Source: Hyaloperonospora brassicae (Eukaryota > Oomycota > Peronosporomycetes > Peronosporales > Peronosporaceae). From it: a DNA stretch of 64,000 bases. Shown piece by piece: positions 40,649 to 52,322 of this stretch (its first letter is position 1; every line of letters begins with the position of its first letter). The position numbers and the translations under genes were made by a program. Under the pieces are notes generated by a model. That model saw only the letters and a program-made list of their open reading frames with translations, made no database searches and had not been told where the DNA came from. Location of the stretch: the NCBI GenBank assembly GCA_947650285.1, contig CANTFL010000144.1, positions 1-64,000 of the forward strand, written 5' to 3'.

Positions 40649-42511
40649 ATGCGGTTGACGTTGGGCCAGAAGCGCGAGGTCGTGGACCTCGCAGCGAGCA
40701 AGAAGTTCACGCACCGCGAACTGGCCGAGAAGTTCCGCGTCGGGCGCACGACCATTACGAACATTTGCCGCCAAGAAGATCTGATCCGCACGGAGACCGA
40801 CTCGGCCGATGCGGCCAAGAAGAAGCGCAAGACGACCAAGTGCACGTACGACTTGCGCGTGCTGGACGAGTGCCTGCACAAGTGGCGGATGGAAGTCAAG
40901 GTCTCGAGTCCCGAGAGCAAGCTCACGGGCACGGTCTTGCAGCAAAAGGCCATGGAACTAGCGTGCAAGATTGTCCACGAGCCGTACGCTGATCTGCCGG
41001 ACAAGGTGAAGCAAGCGCTGCAGCGCTTTACTGGCTCGAACGGCTGGTTGGATGGCTACCGGACGAGGTTTGGCTCGTTCAGCAGCAAACAAGGACAGGG
41101 CGACGGCGAGCCAAGTGTGATCAAGAGCGTTGACGTTCAGACGAGGCTACGGGAATTGCACCACAGTTTCAGCCACGTTAAGCTCGACGAGATGTGGACG
41201 GGCACGGAGTTTGCCGTGATGTACAAACCTCCGGTACCGGATGGAAGTGGACCGACCGATGCAAATCATGGAAGGTACACCGTGTCGCTCTTTATAAGTG
41301 CCGCAGGAGAGAAGTTTAACATGCAGGTGATTGGTGTCGATCGGCATCCAGTGCTATTGGAAGGAATCGATACGAAAGAGATGTACGATATTCAGTACGA
41401 CTACTCCAAGACAGGATGGCAAGTCGCACAGACGATGGTGAGCATGCTCAAGTCCCTCAATGCACTTGCTCGTGAACGAAAACGCACGTTCCGAGTGGTG
41501 CTCGACTCGGCCGTGCCACATGTGAAGGCTGCCATGATATTGGATTCGCAAGGTGATCAGCGCACGTTCTTTGTGTACGATCATCTTCAGATTTACTTTT
41601 TGCCGCCGAATTTCAAGTCCGTGCGGTTCCATCCGTGCCACCTTGGTGTGATCCAAGCGTTTAAGGCGCGCTTCCGCAGCGAGATGCTCGAGTCGTTGTT
41701 CAGCAGTTATCGCCAGAGTGTAATTCGACAAGACCCACGTGGCTTCCACCCGCAACGACACTTGTACACGCGCAACGTTTTTCATTGGCTTTACGTGGCG
41801 CTTCATAGCCTTGACACGCAGCTTATTCAGAGCTGCTGGGTTCACAGCGGCCTGCTGCCTACGCATGTGATTGCATCACTTAACTTGCGTGCCATTTTGA
41901 AAAGTAATGACTCGACTCGATCGTCCGTGAATGTGATTCCAAGCGCATCCAGTAGCAGCGGTAGCGACAGTGCCAGTGCAAACTCGGAAACAAGTGGAGT
42001 GAGTAGCGCGACTTTTAACGATGGTGCTGTGTCGACCGCTGTTGCTACTCAAGGAGGTTTACCGTCTCCAGCACAGTTGTACGGTGACCTGCAGCAGCAG
42101 CTGACAACTATCGCCCGGCTTGCTCCTGACTTTCTATGCTGGATTGGCGTGTCTGATCCTAGCAATGCGCAGGCATACGCAGAGATTGACGGCAACGCTT
42201 CGGTCACTGATTCAGGCATCGACGAGGTCCAGATCATCCGCAGCGTGTTACAAAAGCACGGGTACTTGTTCACTAAGAAGCTCGATGATGAGAGTCGTAC
42301 AGAGGGGGCGCACGAAAGTTTTGCCGACGTAGCTGAGGAGCCGTGCCCGCGTCACGACGAAGTTGTGGCTTCGATAAGTGTTCTAAAGAAGTACCTGCGT
42401 CTATCTCGGGACGCAATACCATCGCGCGTTGAAGCAGTTGTGCAACTCAACCAAGTCAAGAGAGCGGTTGACTTTGCTGCCGCCCGTGCAGCAGCTAATC
42501 GTGATGTGTGA
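40649..42511 (+). CDS. CENP-B/Tigger-like transposase-derived protein, probably domesticated
   Basis: 620 aa, single exon. N-terminal psq-type helix-turn-helix (MRLTLGQKREVVDLAASKKF then HRELAEKFRVGRTTITNICR), a CENP-B-type second DNA-binding part (LACKIVHEPYADLPDKVKQA; WLDGYRTRFG), then the DDE-1 fold. First acidic site VKLDEMWTG and second FRVVLDSAVPHVK are kept. The third, normally QPLDQGVI, reads HPCHLGVIQAFKARFR, so the catalytic aspartate is gone. The C-terminal third is Ser/Asn-rich with an acidic helix. It sits between ordinary host genes in an uninterrupted frame with no visible terminal repeats. This fits a host gene taken from a pogo/Tigger transposon, likely a DNA-binding nuclear protein; its role is unknown. 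The start at 40649 was chosen because the HTH begins there. Confidence 0.75.
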   Translation: MRLTLGQKREVVDLAASKKFTHRELAEKFRVGRTTITNICRQEDLIRTETDSADAAKKKRKTTKCTYDLRVLDECLHKWRMEVKVSSPESKLTGTVLQQKAMELACKIVHEPYADLPDKVKQALQRFTGSNGWLDGYRTRFGSFSSKQGQGDGEPSVIKSVDVQTRLRELHHSFSHVKLDEMWTGTEFAVMYKPPVPDGSGPTDANHGRYTVSLFISAAGEKFNMQVIGVDRHPVLLEGIDTKEMYDIQYDYSKTGWQVAQTMVSMLKSLNALARERKRTFRVVLDSAVPHVKAAMILDSQGDQRTFFVYDHLQIYFLPPNFKSVRFHPCHLGVIQAFKARFRSEMLESLFSSYRQSVIRQDPRGFHPQRHLYTRNVFHWLYVALHSLDTQLIQSCWVHSGLLPTHVIASLNLRAILKSNDSTRSSVNVIPSASSSSGSDSASANSETSGVSSATFNDGAVSTAVATQGGLPSPAQLYGDLQQQLTTIARLAPDFLCWIGVSDPSNAQAYAEIDGNASVTDSGIDEVQIIRSVLQKHGYLFTKKLDDESRTEGAHESFADVAEEPCPRHDEVVASISVLKKYLRLSRDAIPSRVEAVVQLNQVKRAVDFAAARAAANRDV

Positions 42512-42639
42512 GCGCAAAGCTGGACGAAGTAAAGTGTGTAAGTATAGTTATATTCTACATGTACTCGGCGTCATGTTGACCGTGTATCGCACCGTCGTCG
42601 CCTTTCATCTTACTTGTGCCAGCTGGCGACACGACCTAG

Positions 42640-44676
42640 TTAGTACACTGTCCGAAGTTTGTACTTGGTGGGGCTTGCTGCTATGCTGGTAGATTCATCG
42701 AGCTGTCGATTTGCTTGCGCAGCCATAGGTGGCGGAGATCCCATGGGCAGAAGTCCTACGGAAATAGGAGGTGGTAACTCGTCATCCTCCAGTGGCAGTA
42801 TTGTGCGTTCAGCAATGGCCTGCTGCTCGATGCGACGTTGACGGCGCGCATAAGCTACAAGAGTACGAAGAGCACTGACTATCCAGTCGCGGTGACTGGA
42901 ACTCTTGGTCTCCAAGTCCAACGTGCGGTCCCGGAAAACGATCGAGAACGAGAGCGCCTCGAGTGTATTGGTGGATGGATACTTGCGAAACACAGCAGTC
43001 TGTCGACCGTTGAGCACTTGCAGAACTTCCGCTAGGTCCACAGCTCTGCTCAGTCCGCCGCGTTTGTGCTGCCACTGTAGTGTTCCGCAGCAGTTACAGT
43101 GGAGTCTGGTAGCATGAGCACCGCCGCGCCGTCCATACTTGAGCAGCGGGAAAAACATGTTGATCGCCTGGACCAAGTACGAGCGATGTTTGCCGCCAAA
43201 GCGAAACGCCAGCTCGACAATCTTCCACCGAGCACCTTCAATCGTCTCCAGTTCCTCGTCGGTGAACAAATACGTCTTGCGCTTCTTTCTCAAATGCAGC
43301 GTCGCTAAAACGCGGGGACAGATTCTCGAAAACGCACTCTTCTTGTGCTTCTTGCCAGGATGCACCTCTTGCGAAACGGACGTGGGGCTAAGAGGCGGGG
43401 GTGTCAGCATCAAGGATCCATCGTCGCTAGGAGACGAGATGCCGAGATCATATGCAGACGGGCATGACCCAGCTCTCCCCCGTTTCGGGCTAAGCGCAGA
43501 CTTGCGGCGGAGTCCATACGATTGAGCCAGCGGCTTGCGCATCTGGTCGGAATCGTCTTTCAGCTCAATCACTAACCGTCGCACGCTCGAGGTGAGCTGG
43601 TCCTGGGCGGACAACATTGCATGCTCGGCTGCACAGCCGAGCAGCTGAGTACGTCGTCGCTGCTGTAGCTGGTGCTCAGTAGGACTCAGCTCGTGTGCCA
43701 GCTCCAAGGACGTCTTCTCTTGCTCACCGCTGACTCTGCCGTGCTCGCAGCTGTTATCCAGCTCCAGCTCGTCGACGTCCTCAGTGTCGTCGACGCCATC
43801 ATCGGCCTCCTCGCCACAATCAGCACTCTGATTCAACTGCTTTGCTGCGGTGCTAATCAGCAGAACGTCCGACTCCTCAATGAGACTCTCGCTCTCGATT
43901 CGGCCCATCAACTTGCGCACACTCGTTTGAATGTCTGCCTGATCAAAGTGTAGCAGCTCGTCACCGCTCGCACATGCTTCACTTCGTTCCAGGTCGCTAT
44001 TCTCGTCAAAAGGTGGTGCAACGTCCTCCGCCGCTGAGCGTCGCACCGATCGACGTCCCTTCCCTTCCATGCTCTTCTGCCCATCGATGCTCACCCCGTC
44101 CGTCGCTTCTTCCTCCGCTTTTCGAGTCGCCTTGTCTTCCGTATGCTGACCATGCAGTGTCAGCACTGCTGGTGCAAAACTCGCATGCAAAGCGCCAAAC
44201 TCTCCCATCTGCACTTCGAGCGTCGCCCTCCGCCAGCGCTCCTCGTGACTCGGTGGCCTCACTAGCGTCGCTGCAGCAAGCGGTCGCACTGGGTAAAACT
44301 GAAGCCGCTCAATCGACCCGTCCTTGCTCGTTCCGCTGCCGCATGGATTCCACATCGTTATGCTCGACTGCACCGTGGCCGTTGTCCCCGTGCTGCAGCG
44401 AGGTGCAGACGGCGCCGTCTCCTTTGTACGACCATCACTGCCGCCATCCTCGTTGTCGTCTTCGTCGTCGTGGTCACCATCGTGCGCCTCCTCCTCGTCG
44501 TCTTCATCGTCGTCGTCTTCCTGCACCTTTTCTTCGTAGCAGCAGAGACTTTGGCTGCTACTGCGTGCGTCTTCGAGATTGCTCTGAAACGCACTGCTAC
44601 GTCGGACCATCGCCGACAGTTTGCTCAGTAGCACGACGCTGGACGAGCGCTGGCGACGGCCCGGCCACGTCTGCAT
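42640..44676 (-). CDS. PH-domain protein with acidic N-terminus
   Basis: About 678 aa from ATG 44676 (44610 is an equally good start; the frame stays open to 44952 but that part has no support). N-terminal region with a long Asp/Glu run (EEKVQEDDDDEDDEEE). The middle is Ser-rich and charged (probably disordered) with basic RRSVRRSAAED. The C-terminal 200 residues are well ordered: WKIVELAFRFGGKHRSYLVQ, a Cys pair in LHCNCCGTLQWQHKRGG, and a PLC-type PH domain (VLQVLNGRQTAVFRKY; LSFSIVFRDRTLDLETKSSS; HRDWIVSALRTLVAYARRQRR) that should bind phosphoinositides. Convergent with the Tigger-like gene, 128 bp apart. No catalytic domain seen. Confidence 0.75.
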   Translation of the reverse strand: MQTWPGRRQRSSSVVLLSKLSAMVRRSSAFQSNLEDARSSSQSLCCYEEKVQEDDDDEDDEEEAHDGDHDDEDDNEDGGSDGRTKETAPSAPRCSTGTTATVQSSITMWNPCGSGTSKDGSIERLQFYPVRPLAAATLVRPPSHEERWRRATLEVQMGEFGALHASFAPAVLTLHGQHTEDKATRKAEEEATDGVSIDGQKSMEGKGRRSVRRSAAEDVAPPFDENSDLERSEACASGDELLHFDQADIQTSVRKLMGRIESESLIEESDVLLISTAAKQLNQSADCGEEADDGVDDTEDVDELELDNSCEHGRVSGEQEKTSLELAHELSPTEHQLQQRRRTQLLGCAAEHAMLSAQDQLTSSVRRLVIELKDDSDQMRKPLAQSYGLRRKSALSPKRGRAGSCPSAYDLGISSPSDDGSLMLTPPPLSPTSVSQEVHPGKKHKKSAFSRICPRVLATLHLRKKRKTYLFTDEELETIEGARWKIVELAFRFGGKHRSYLVQAINMFFPLLKYGRRGGAHATRLHCNCCGTLQWQHKRGGLSRAVDLAEVLQVLNGRQTAVFRKYPSTNTLEALSFSIVFRDRTLDLETKSSSHRDWIVSALRTLVAYARRQRRIEQQAIAERTILPLEDDELPPPISVGLLPMGSPPPMAAQANRQLDESTSIAASPTKYKLRTVY

Positions 44677-45529
44677 CGACGTCGACTCGAATAAAAAATG
44701 AGCTGGAACCCAACGCAACGAAAGAGAAAACCCCACGCGCGGGACGACCCGAGAAAAGCAGAGAAACCGTCCGACCGCTGCACAGGCAATGGCTGCCGCG
44801 ACGTTTTCTCTGGACAGGACGACGGCTAAGAAGAGACTCAAGAGCGAAGACAGGAGGTCGCTGACTACCGTGGCACCTGACCGGGTGTTTGTTGCGTAGG
44901 AGGACGCGCTGGCGTCGGTCGTCCAAATGTGTCGTGCAGTGTCCCCCATCATCCGACTCTGTCAGTCACTCGCCCGCGCAGCGTCGTCCCGACCGCCACC
45001 CCGACGCCGTCACTTTTCCTCTGTTGTAGTGGTCGTCGGTGTCCCCTACGGACGCGCGCCTTCGCCCCATGTGCGTGCGCATGTGTGTGTGTGTGTGTGC
45101 GCGTGGCCCAACTCGGTCGCTCGCCCGCGTCTCTGCGCGACCCGTTAGCAAATGCTCGTGAAACGGTCGCGCCGTCAAGCGCGTCACTGACCGCAGGGTA
45201 AAAACCAGCCAGAGGCGTCGATGATGCTGGCCATAGCCGGGGCCGCGTGCGAGCGCGAGCGCTCATTCGCCACGGGCTCCGATGGCGGCTGTCTCTTCTC
45301 TTGTTCCCACTTGAAGCCGAAGCACCGAAGCGAAGACGACAGAAAAGAGCCATCACTGGACTTTCCCGGCCGGATGAGGGATGCAGTCCTTCCGTGCTGC
45401 TGGCCTCAACCCGACTGGCCACAGCGTCTGACGAACGAGGTGGACCACATTGATTAAACTGCTAAGTACGAGGATGATCCCGACGAGCGTGCGGGTGGTG
45501 CTGCTGCACATGTAGCCATTTGCATCAAC

Positions 45530-46810
45530 ATGGTGAGTGGTGGCAAAGTGCCTCGACGCAGCGGACGGACCCGTCGTCCCCAGGGCTCAGTCGCTCGACT
45601 GCAGGGCGGGACTGACACGGTCTATCCAAGTTCTCGCTTGCTGGTGTGGCACTCGCGCTTCACCTACGCTGCGTCTCGCCACGCGAGCGTCGTGGAGGGC
45701 CACGCCCTCAATCAGCAGCTCGAAGTGTACCTTCCAGCCAAAGCTGGACGAGCTACTGCGCAGTCGCTGCAATGGGAGACTGGTTTTTACTACGAGGTGA
45801 ACGCGTCCGTGGCTATGTTTCTATCGCCTGCTTTCATCCGCACGTACGTCATGGACGGCGGGGCGGTGTTTATGGTGGCCAAGAACGTGGCAGTGGACGC
45901 ATCGCAGTCTGCAATGCTGCTACCTCCTGGCCATTTGTTGCTGTTGGTGGATGTGGATACATACCAGCAATTGGGAATCGTGGGTGAAAAGTATGGCAAG
46001 GCGGTGCCTGCAAGTGGCAAGACAGCGCATGCAAAGCGGGGACAGAAGTACGTCATTACGCTGGACCTGACGTCGTCGGTGTTTCGTGCTGAAGCAGGAG
46101 ATGCGGGTCGGTCGGCAGAGCGAGTGCGAAGGGTATTGAGCACAAAACTCAGTCATCTAGACATGTTGCTGTGCGCATACAATCAGCGTGGTTCACCACG
46201 CACGATCTTGTTTGGAGATGATGACACGGTGCCACGGGTACGCGTTGAGCTGGATGGCCACACGACGACGTTCAGCGACGTGTTTCTGCCCAAGTTCGAT
46301 GCGTTTTACAAGGCGCTGAGTGCGAGTGCCGAGCACAGAGATGACCGAATGGACATGTTGCGAACGTCGTTGCAGGAGGCGTATGACTGGTTGGGGCTCG
46401 TAGCCTGTCGGTTGACCAATTTGTTGCAGCGAGAAAAGCTGGAAGAGTATGTGTCGACGTTCGCAGGCGTTCCTGGTTCGTTCGAGTGCGAACCGGGCAG
46501 TGAGGTCACGACAGTGCGGTGGCGCGGTCTGCTGGCCGCGCCATTTTGCTCAACTATCGTTGAGAAGGTGCAGCTTGCTGTCAAGAATGGGGACTTGCCG
46601 TGGGGTGCCGTCACAGTGTGGGGGTTTCCGGACGTCTTTGAGTCGTGGGTGCAGACCAAACGAAACAAAAGTGCGAAAGGGACGAGCGAACCTCAGCGAC
46701 GAGAGCATGGCTACCTAGGGAATGGTAGCAACAACTACACAATGCTCATGCTTCCAAATGATGAGTACTTCGTGCTGCAATCGCTCGGCCCACATGACGC
46801 CACCATGTAG
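45530..46810 (+). CDS. RPP40: RNase P/MRP subunit p40 (RPP40)
   Basis: Protein subunit of nuclear RNase P and RNase MRP, which mature tRNA 5' ends and pre-rRNA. Single exon, 426 aa, starting at the ATG at 45530. Family signatures: an N-terminal core with an SSRLLVWHSRFTY-like strand, YVITLDLTSSVFRAEAG, LDMLLCAYNQ and AYDWLGLVACRLTNLL (conserved in RPP40). At the C-terminus are WGAVTVWGFPDVFESWV and YTMLMLPNDEYFVLQSLG, the diagnostic VTVxGFxDSPVSW and nYtxxlxpnddY pattern. The last motif is followed by the stop within seven residues. Convergent with SKI3, 114 bp apart. Confidence 0.88.
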   Translation: MVSGGKVPRRSGRTRRPQGSVARLQGGTDTVYPSSRLLVWHSRFTYAASRHASVVEGHALNQQLEVYLPAKAGRATAQSLQWETGFYYEVNASVAMFLSPAFIRTYVMDGGAVFMVAKNVAVDASQSAMLLPPGHLLLLVDVDTYQQLGIVGEKYGKAVPASGKTAHAKRGQKYVITLDLTSSVFRAEAGDAGRSAERVRRVLSTKLSHLDMLLCAYNQRGSPRTILFGDDDTVPRVRVELDGHTTTFSDVFLPKFDAFYKALSASAEHRDDRMDMLRTSLQEAYDWLGLVACRLTNLLQREKLEEYVSTFAGVPGSFECEPGSEVTTVRWRGLLAAPFCSTIVEKVQLAVKNGDLPWGAVTVWGFPDVFESWVQTKRNKSAKGTSEPQRREHGYLGNGSNNYTMLMLPNDEYFVLQSLGPHDATM

Positions 46811-46924
46811 TTGCGAGAACGTACCGACCGATCGTATCGACCACACTTAGACTCGACTTGGACAACTACAATTGATTTAGGCACTCAGTTGCATGCAAAC
46901 GTTTTCCAGAGTCTCCCGTTGTTG

Positions 46925-49900
46925 CTACTTCGCAAGAACTTCTGACACAAATGCTACAACTGTGGATGAGTGAAAGTTAGAATCAGCTTCAGCGAGGGTC
47001 ATCGCCATCCTAATGTGCTTGCGCGCCATCTTGGCGTTGTTCTGTTTCCCATGAATGAGTGATAGCCGCAAATTTGCCAAGAAACAAGCAGCAATGTCAC
47101 TATTGCTACTCGCGGTGGTGGCAGCACTGCTCGCATCGTTGTCCGTGCCATCGGAACCAACAGATTTGGTCGCTGTCAATGAAGCTACCAGCTTCCACAC
47201 GTTGATAGCAGCGTCCAAGAGCTGCAGTTCTTCGTAAAGCCCACCCAGCTCAAGAAGGATGGGAAACAATCGGCCGGAACAAGTCGCGGCGCTATCTGAG
47301 ACAACAGCTACCATGGCCAAGTATTTCTTGATGGCCTTCGTTGGGTCCGAGACGGACAATAATCGCGCTTCTAACAGGTCAGTGTCCACCAAATGTGCTA
47401 TAGCACCACACTTCTTGCCTGTCGCTACCCGGTCCAGAGCTTTGTCTGCGGTAGCAGTTGCCTGTCCGTGCATGCCGAGCCTAACAAAGCAATAGCTCAT
47501 CAACAGCTCCAACTGAGCACCGTCGTACTCGTTTCCGCTCGTACGGGCGGACAACGACAGACCAGTCTGCAACAACCGCAGTAGTTGGCGAAGAACTTCA
47601 TCGATAGACTCATCCTTTGCTTGAAGGCTCATCCGCTTTAGAATACTCGTTCCAGCCACAACGTACGCCTGTGGGTTCCACGGTTGGGCACGGATCAACT
47701 TCTGCGCATCCCAGCACAACCCTTCTGTTCCCGATGGACCAGCCTTGAACAATCCAAGAAAAGCATCGAGGAAGTTGCGATCGTCTGTCTCCTCACCAGG
47801 GGACAAGAAACTACTCGCAGGTGTTCGCAAGTACTCAGCAAGACAACTAGACACCTGAAGGGTTTGTGAATCGATCGCCGCAAGAGCCAACCTTAGCCAC
47901 ACCGTGCTGGAACTGGCACCGCCACTGGTTTGCGACAGAGCTTGCAGACGTGTGAGGCAAGCCTCGTTGGCGCCCACCCACCGCTCATGGAGCTCCACCG
48001 AACGCAGATTCAGATGGTCGCGCTTGGAAAGAGTCGACTCTGCTTGATCAATCGATGACAAGAGGTGGTTTTTGCACACTGTTGCGAGGCGATTTGCTTG
48101 AGGAGTGAACTTGTCCACTAGCAGGGCCGCCATTGACAGGCCCACCAGGGCAACAGCATCGTTTTCCCTCGTCTGAAGGTTTTGATTGGACATCAGTTCC
48201 TGGAGTAGATCAAGCGACTCGCCTTCCTTTGACTGACGGTATAGAATCTGCGCTTGCAGAATGGCTTCTAGTGCAGGGGACCTTCCTGTGGGCGACTTGA
48301 TCAACGTGGCAATCTCTTGCAATAGTGCGGTTTCATTTGTTGCAGAGCTCTGAGCTGTAGCGGAAAGTTTGCCAAGTGTCGCTAGCAGTGTGTTCCATTC
48401 AAGCCCTTCAAGCGCCTGTGGCGACGAGGCCGCGCGGGCGTAAGATGTCAAGGCGCTTGAGTACAGTCCCAAACGATGCTGCACGATACCGAGTGCATGC
48501 CAAGCGCGCCCGTTGAATGGGTCTCGCTCCAGACACTTTGTCAAAAAGAACATTATCTGTTCATTCCCGTGCTCTGGAGCATCCGTGATCGATTCGTCAA
48601 CGCCGTCTCCACAATAAAGCAGTATCATACACAAGCCCAGCATAGCATCAAGATCTAATCCCGTCTGTAGCGCACAGTCAAAAGCCTCAATCGCTTTCGT
48701 TTGCTCAACTGCTGAGTCAGCTTGACGACGAGCTAGCATTGCATACCCGTTCCACATGGACGGGTTGTTTGGATTTACACTCTGTAGCTGGAGGAACGAC
48801 TTTCGGGCCAGAGATGTCATTGCCGCCACGGCGTCGGCATGGCTGAGGTAAAACATGCCCAAATTTGCCCATGTAGCGTCGCTGCTGCTACCAGTTTGAA
48901 TTGACCGTGTCCACGCAAACTGCTTTACCAGTAAATTGTCAGACACAAGTGCCAGACCATTCCAAGCTAACGAGTACGAAGGATCCTCATCGAGCGCTAG
49001 CTTGAAATTCATCAATGCTTTTGCTTTGAGTTCCGCAACGGGGGCGTCTTCACCAGAGTTGGCGGGGCTCTTTTGGATCGAAAAAGCTGATGTGCAGTTG
49101 CCATGTACGTTGTTAAGAGCTTCGGCTTCGTACCAATAACTCAGACCGACATCATAGTATCTCTCTGACACGGCAGCCACATCAGAAGTATCGGTAGTTT
49201 CCTGTTCACACTTATCGGCAAGTAGTACGGCTGCCTCATATGCCTCCCTTCCTGCGCTGATGAAATCAACCCAGCTAGACTCTTTGCTAGAAAAGTCCTC
49301 TGGTGACAAGTAGAACGCGAAACAGTGAATATCGCCGATCAGCTTACACACTTCCACGGATCCAGAGAACAAAAAAGTGGACGGCAGTCCCTTCATGGTA
49401 TCCGATGCTTCGATCAGATTTGCAGCTGCGCTACCATATAGTCCTTCCGCACACAAGCATTTCGCTTGCTGGAAAAGCAAGTCGGAGTAAATCATGGAGG
49501 CGGCACCCACATCTGGGTCACTATCCTGCAACTCGCCAGTAACTACCGGTTTGATGCGCTTCAAGGCATCATCAAAAAGCAATAATGAGCCTTCGATCTT
49601 TGCCAGCTCGCAGCGAACGCACCAGCTTTCTTCACCCAGGTCAATAGCCTTCAAGTACGATCTCTGCGCAGAAACTTGCTTGTCAAAGTTTTGGTAAACA
49701 TGTGCCAGAATTACCCAGTAGTGAGCATTCATAGGATCGTTGCGCAGCACCAGGTGCATCTTTCCCACCGCAGTCTCATCATTTTGCTCCACAAGGTGTT
49801 GCACTAGCCTCAAAAGCGCCCACGTAGGAGCTGTCTCTTGATTCTCAGTTAGTCGCTGCCACAATGCTATATTTGCCATGTCGTTTCCCTGCAGATCGTA

Positions 49901-52322
49901 CAAATTGCTCAAACCGGTACCTGCTAGCTCATCAGCAGGAGACAGCGAAAGCGCCTTCAAAAAGCATTTCTCGGCACGCATGACATCGTTTGCAATGTTC
50001 TCGTACCACTTACCCAACCAAGCAAAGATCTCTGCGTCGGATGGTGTCAACTTGGCGGCTTGTAGCAAATGACCGAAGCACCCCGTTTTGGCTGTTTGAT
50101 GAGAGCCACCCAAATGCCAATATACAATTGCTAATCGCTTGAGCGTTCGTCCCTTGCCAAAAGTATCACTCGGCTCAATCTTGCTCACATTTGCTTCCAA
50201 CAGCATTTGAGCCTGCTTTATGTCGCCTAGCTGAAAGCGAAGCCATCCACGCAAGCATAACACCGTAGCAATCGCGCTTTCGTCCTCCAGCTTAGGTACA
50301 GATATAGAACTGAGAATGTCAAAGGCCTCTTGCGGTTGCGCTTTGCTTGCCATGAGCTCTGCTGTTGCAATCGCCGCTTCTGCCGCAAAACGAAGATCGG
50401 TGCTCGTTATGACATTCCGGTAATGCTCCAGAGCCTTCTCCACCTCGCCCGAGTACTCGCGTGCAGTAGCCGTCATAAACAGCAGCTTTACTTCAGAATA
50501 CCTACATTCAGCGCGCACGATACTTGAGTCAAGCACCGAAGAACAATGCACTACCAAGAACACATCCACGGCTTACAGCTCAGGATGCGGACCTTGGGAT
50601 CCCAGACACGCTGTCTTTTCCGCCACCACCTTCCTAGCCAATGCGAGACGATTTAGGCAGCCTTCCACATCCCGTGCTGAGAGTGCGATGGACGCCAACT
50701 CGACTTGAGCGCGGATGCAAAGAGCGCATTCTTGAAAGGATGACGAAGAGTATCCTGCGAGTGCTTCAACGAGACGTTCTCGAGCCTAGTACAACAGGAC
50801 GAGTTCGCAACGGTCAGTACGTCAACACCTAGGAACGGAACACGGTATGAACTTGCCTCACTACTGCTCCCCTCGCACAAACATTCGATCGCTCGAAAGA
50901 CAAGAGCCATGACGCTCTTGGGATGCCTCGCAAACAGCTTGGCTGCAACTTCTTTAGCTTTATCGAACCCGATAGCTGTTGATCAAGCATTACACGTATA
51001 CTTGTGAGTAGTGTCATCTGCTGTTTGTTTAGCTGCAGACAACAATTTGGAACAAAACTCACGGCTATCCCGATCCTCAGATCGGAGGAGCAAAAATTCT
51101 GCTGGCATCTTAGATTCAGGGAGCCACTCGACAATCGACATTGCCAAGGCATCGATGGTCTTGAGGAGGGCGTGCTTTGTTTTGGAAGTTTGTAACGAAT
51201 CCAAGTAAAAGCGCATAAAGAATGCGATCGCAGCGTCCACTCGCGGCCGAACTGCGTTGAGCTCATCAGTAGAAGTCTTCCAGTCCAAGCGAGATGCAGC
51301 GGCGAGACACTGACTAGAGATTTCCTCCATTGAGTAGTTGCCGGTACAAGCTGATAGACTGAAACCGGGACGCTATGAACGCAAATATGACGCTTATTAG
51401 CTTGACGAGTACACAGCACACAAGGACTTGCAATGTCTTACCTGTAGCAGATCGACTAGATCCAGCCATATAGTCAACGTGGACGGTAGCTCCTCATTTG
51501 GAGTCTCTTCCATCCCCAAAGCTCCAGTCTGCTTCCCCACAAGTGAGAACCACGCGTCAAAAGCCTGCACATCAAGCGCGAACACAAATGAGTACTCACA
51601 CCAGAATAAACAAGCATAAAGCGCTTCGTGAAGTTTGACGAAGAAACGGAGCAGCAACGTACTTTTGGAAGCATCTTGAGCTCTAATGCCGTAGCTGCAA
51701 CTTCTGCGACCCACTTCTGGCATCGCTTGAGCTTCTTGCTTCTACAGACATCATCAAATATGCACACAGCATATCAGCAAAAAGATCCATACACGCGTTT
51801 CGGCGGTCTGTCCATCAAAGCACCTCAGATTTATATCTACAAGTTTTTCCATCGGCTCCAACTTGTTCTTCAAGTCATTCTTGGCCTGAAACAGGTCTAC
51901 AAGGTGCTACAGAAGTTACACATATACGTAGAAACGATCAGTTGTCATCTAAAAATGAACAAAAAAGTGGTTCACCACCTTCCATGGCGCTGGCATCTCC
52001 GGCTTCAAACCCGAAGCTCTTCGATACGCTTCTTCACATTCTTCCCACTGCAATAAAAAAAGGTTGTCAGCAATAATGGTTTCCCACAATAAGTGCCGTA
52101 AAAATGAACACTGGATCCTGTGGGTGAACCCGACAGTGGATAGTCGCGAAACCTGACCTGCTGGAGATGGAAGCTAGCGAGCCCCACGCACATGAACGCC
52201 TGAAAGTTGTTCGGGTCGAGCTGCGTTACACGACGAGCAGAGTCCTGAGCCTCTTGGTATCGCTCGGCCTTGAGCAACGCCGCTGCATTCACCAGCATCT
52301 GCTTCAGCAGATTCGCCGACAT
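46925..52322 (-). CDS. SKI3: SKI3/TTC37-like TPR scaffold of the Ski complex
   Basis: TPR superhelix that holds the SKI2 helicase and SKI8 and feeds RNA to the cytoplasmic exosome. Exons by phase: 52158-52322, 51979-52047, 51824-51906, 51663-51741, 51442-51564, 51063-51372, about 50821-50975, 50577-50785 and 46925-50501; about 1589 aa, close to human TTC37. It begins MSANLLKQMLVNAAALLKAE with a TPR (AERYQEAQDSARRVTQLDPN, FQAFMCVGLASFHLQQ) joined to WEECEEAYRRASGLKPEMPA. Many TPRs follow (AEIFAWLGKWYENIANDVMR; AEKCFLKALSLSPADELAGT; GRAWHALGIVQHRLGLYSSA). The last exon holds three quarters of the protein. The exon 7 donor is unsure. Head-to-head with the protease gene, 157 bp apart. Confidence 0.85.

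Noticed and set aside
43974..44864. 296-codon plus-strand open frame
   Set aside because: It is opposite the coding PH-domain gene, is Ser/Pro/Arg-rich and has no domain; a shadow of the real frame.
50976..51062. In-frame stop after KYTCNA in SKI3
   Set aside because: A GTGAGT donor at 51062 and an acceptor at 50976 give an 87-bp intron and keep the frame (RDSPIGFDKAKEVA).
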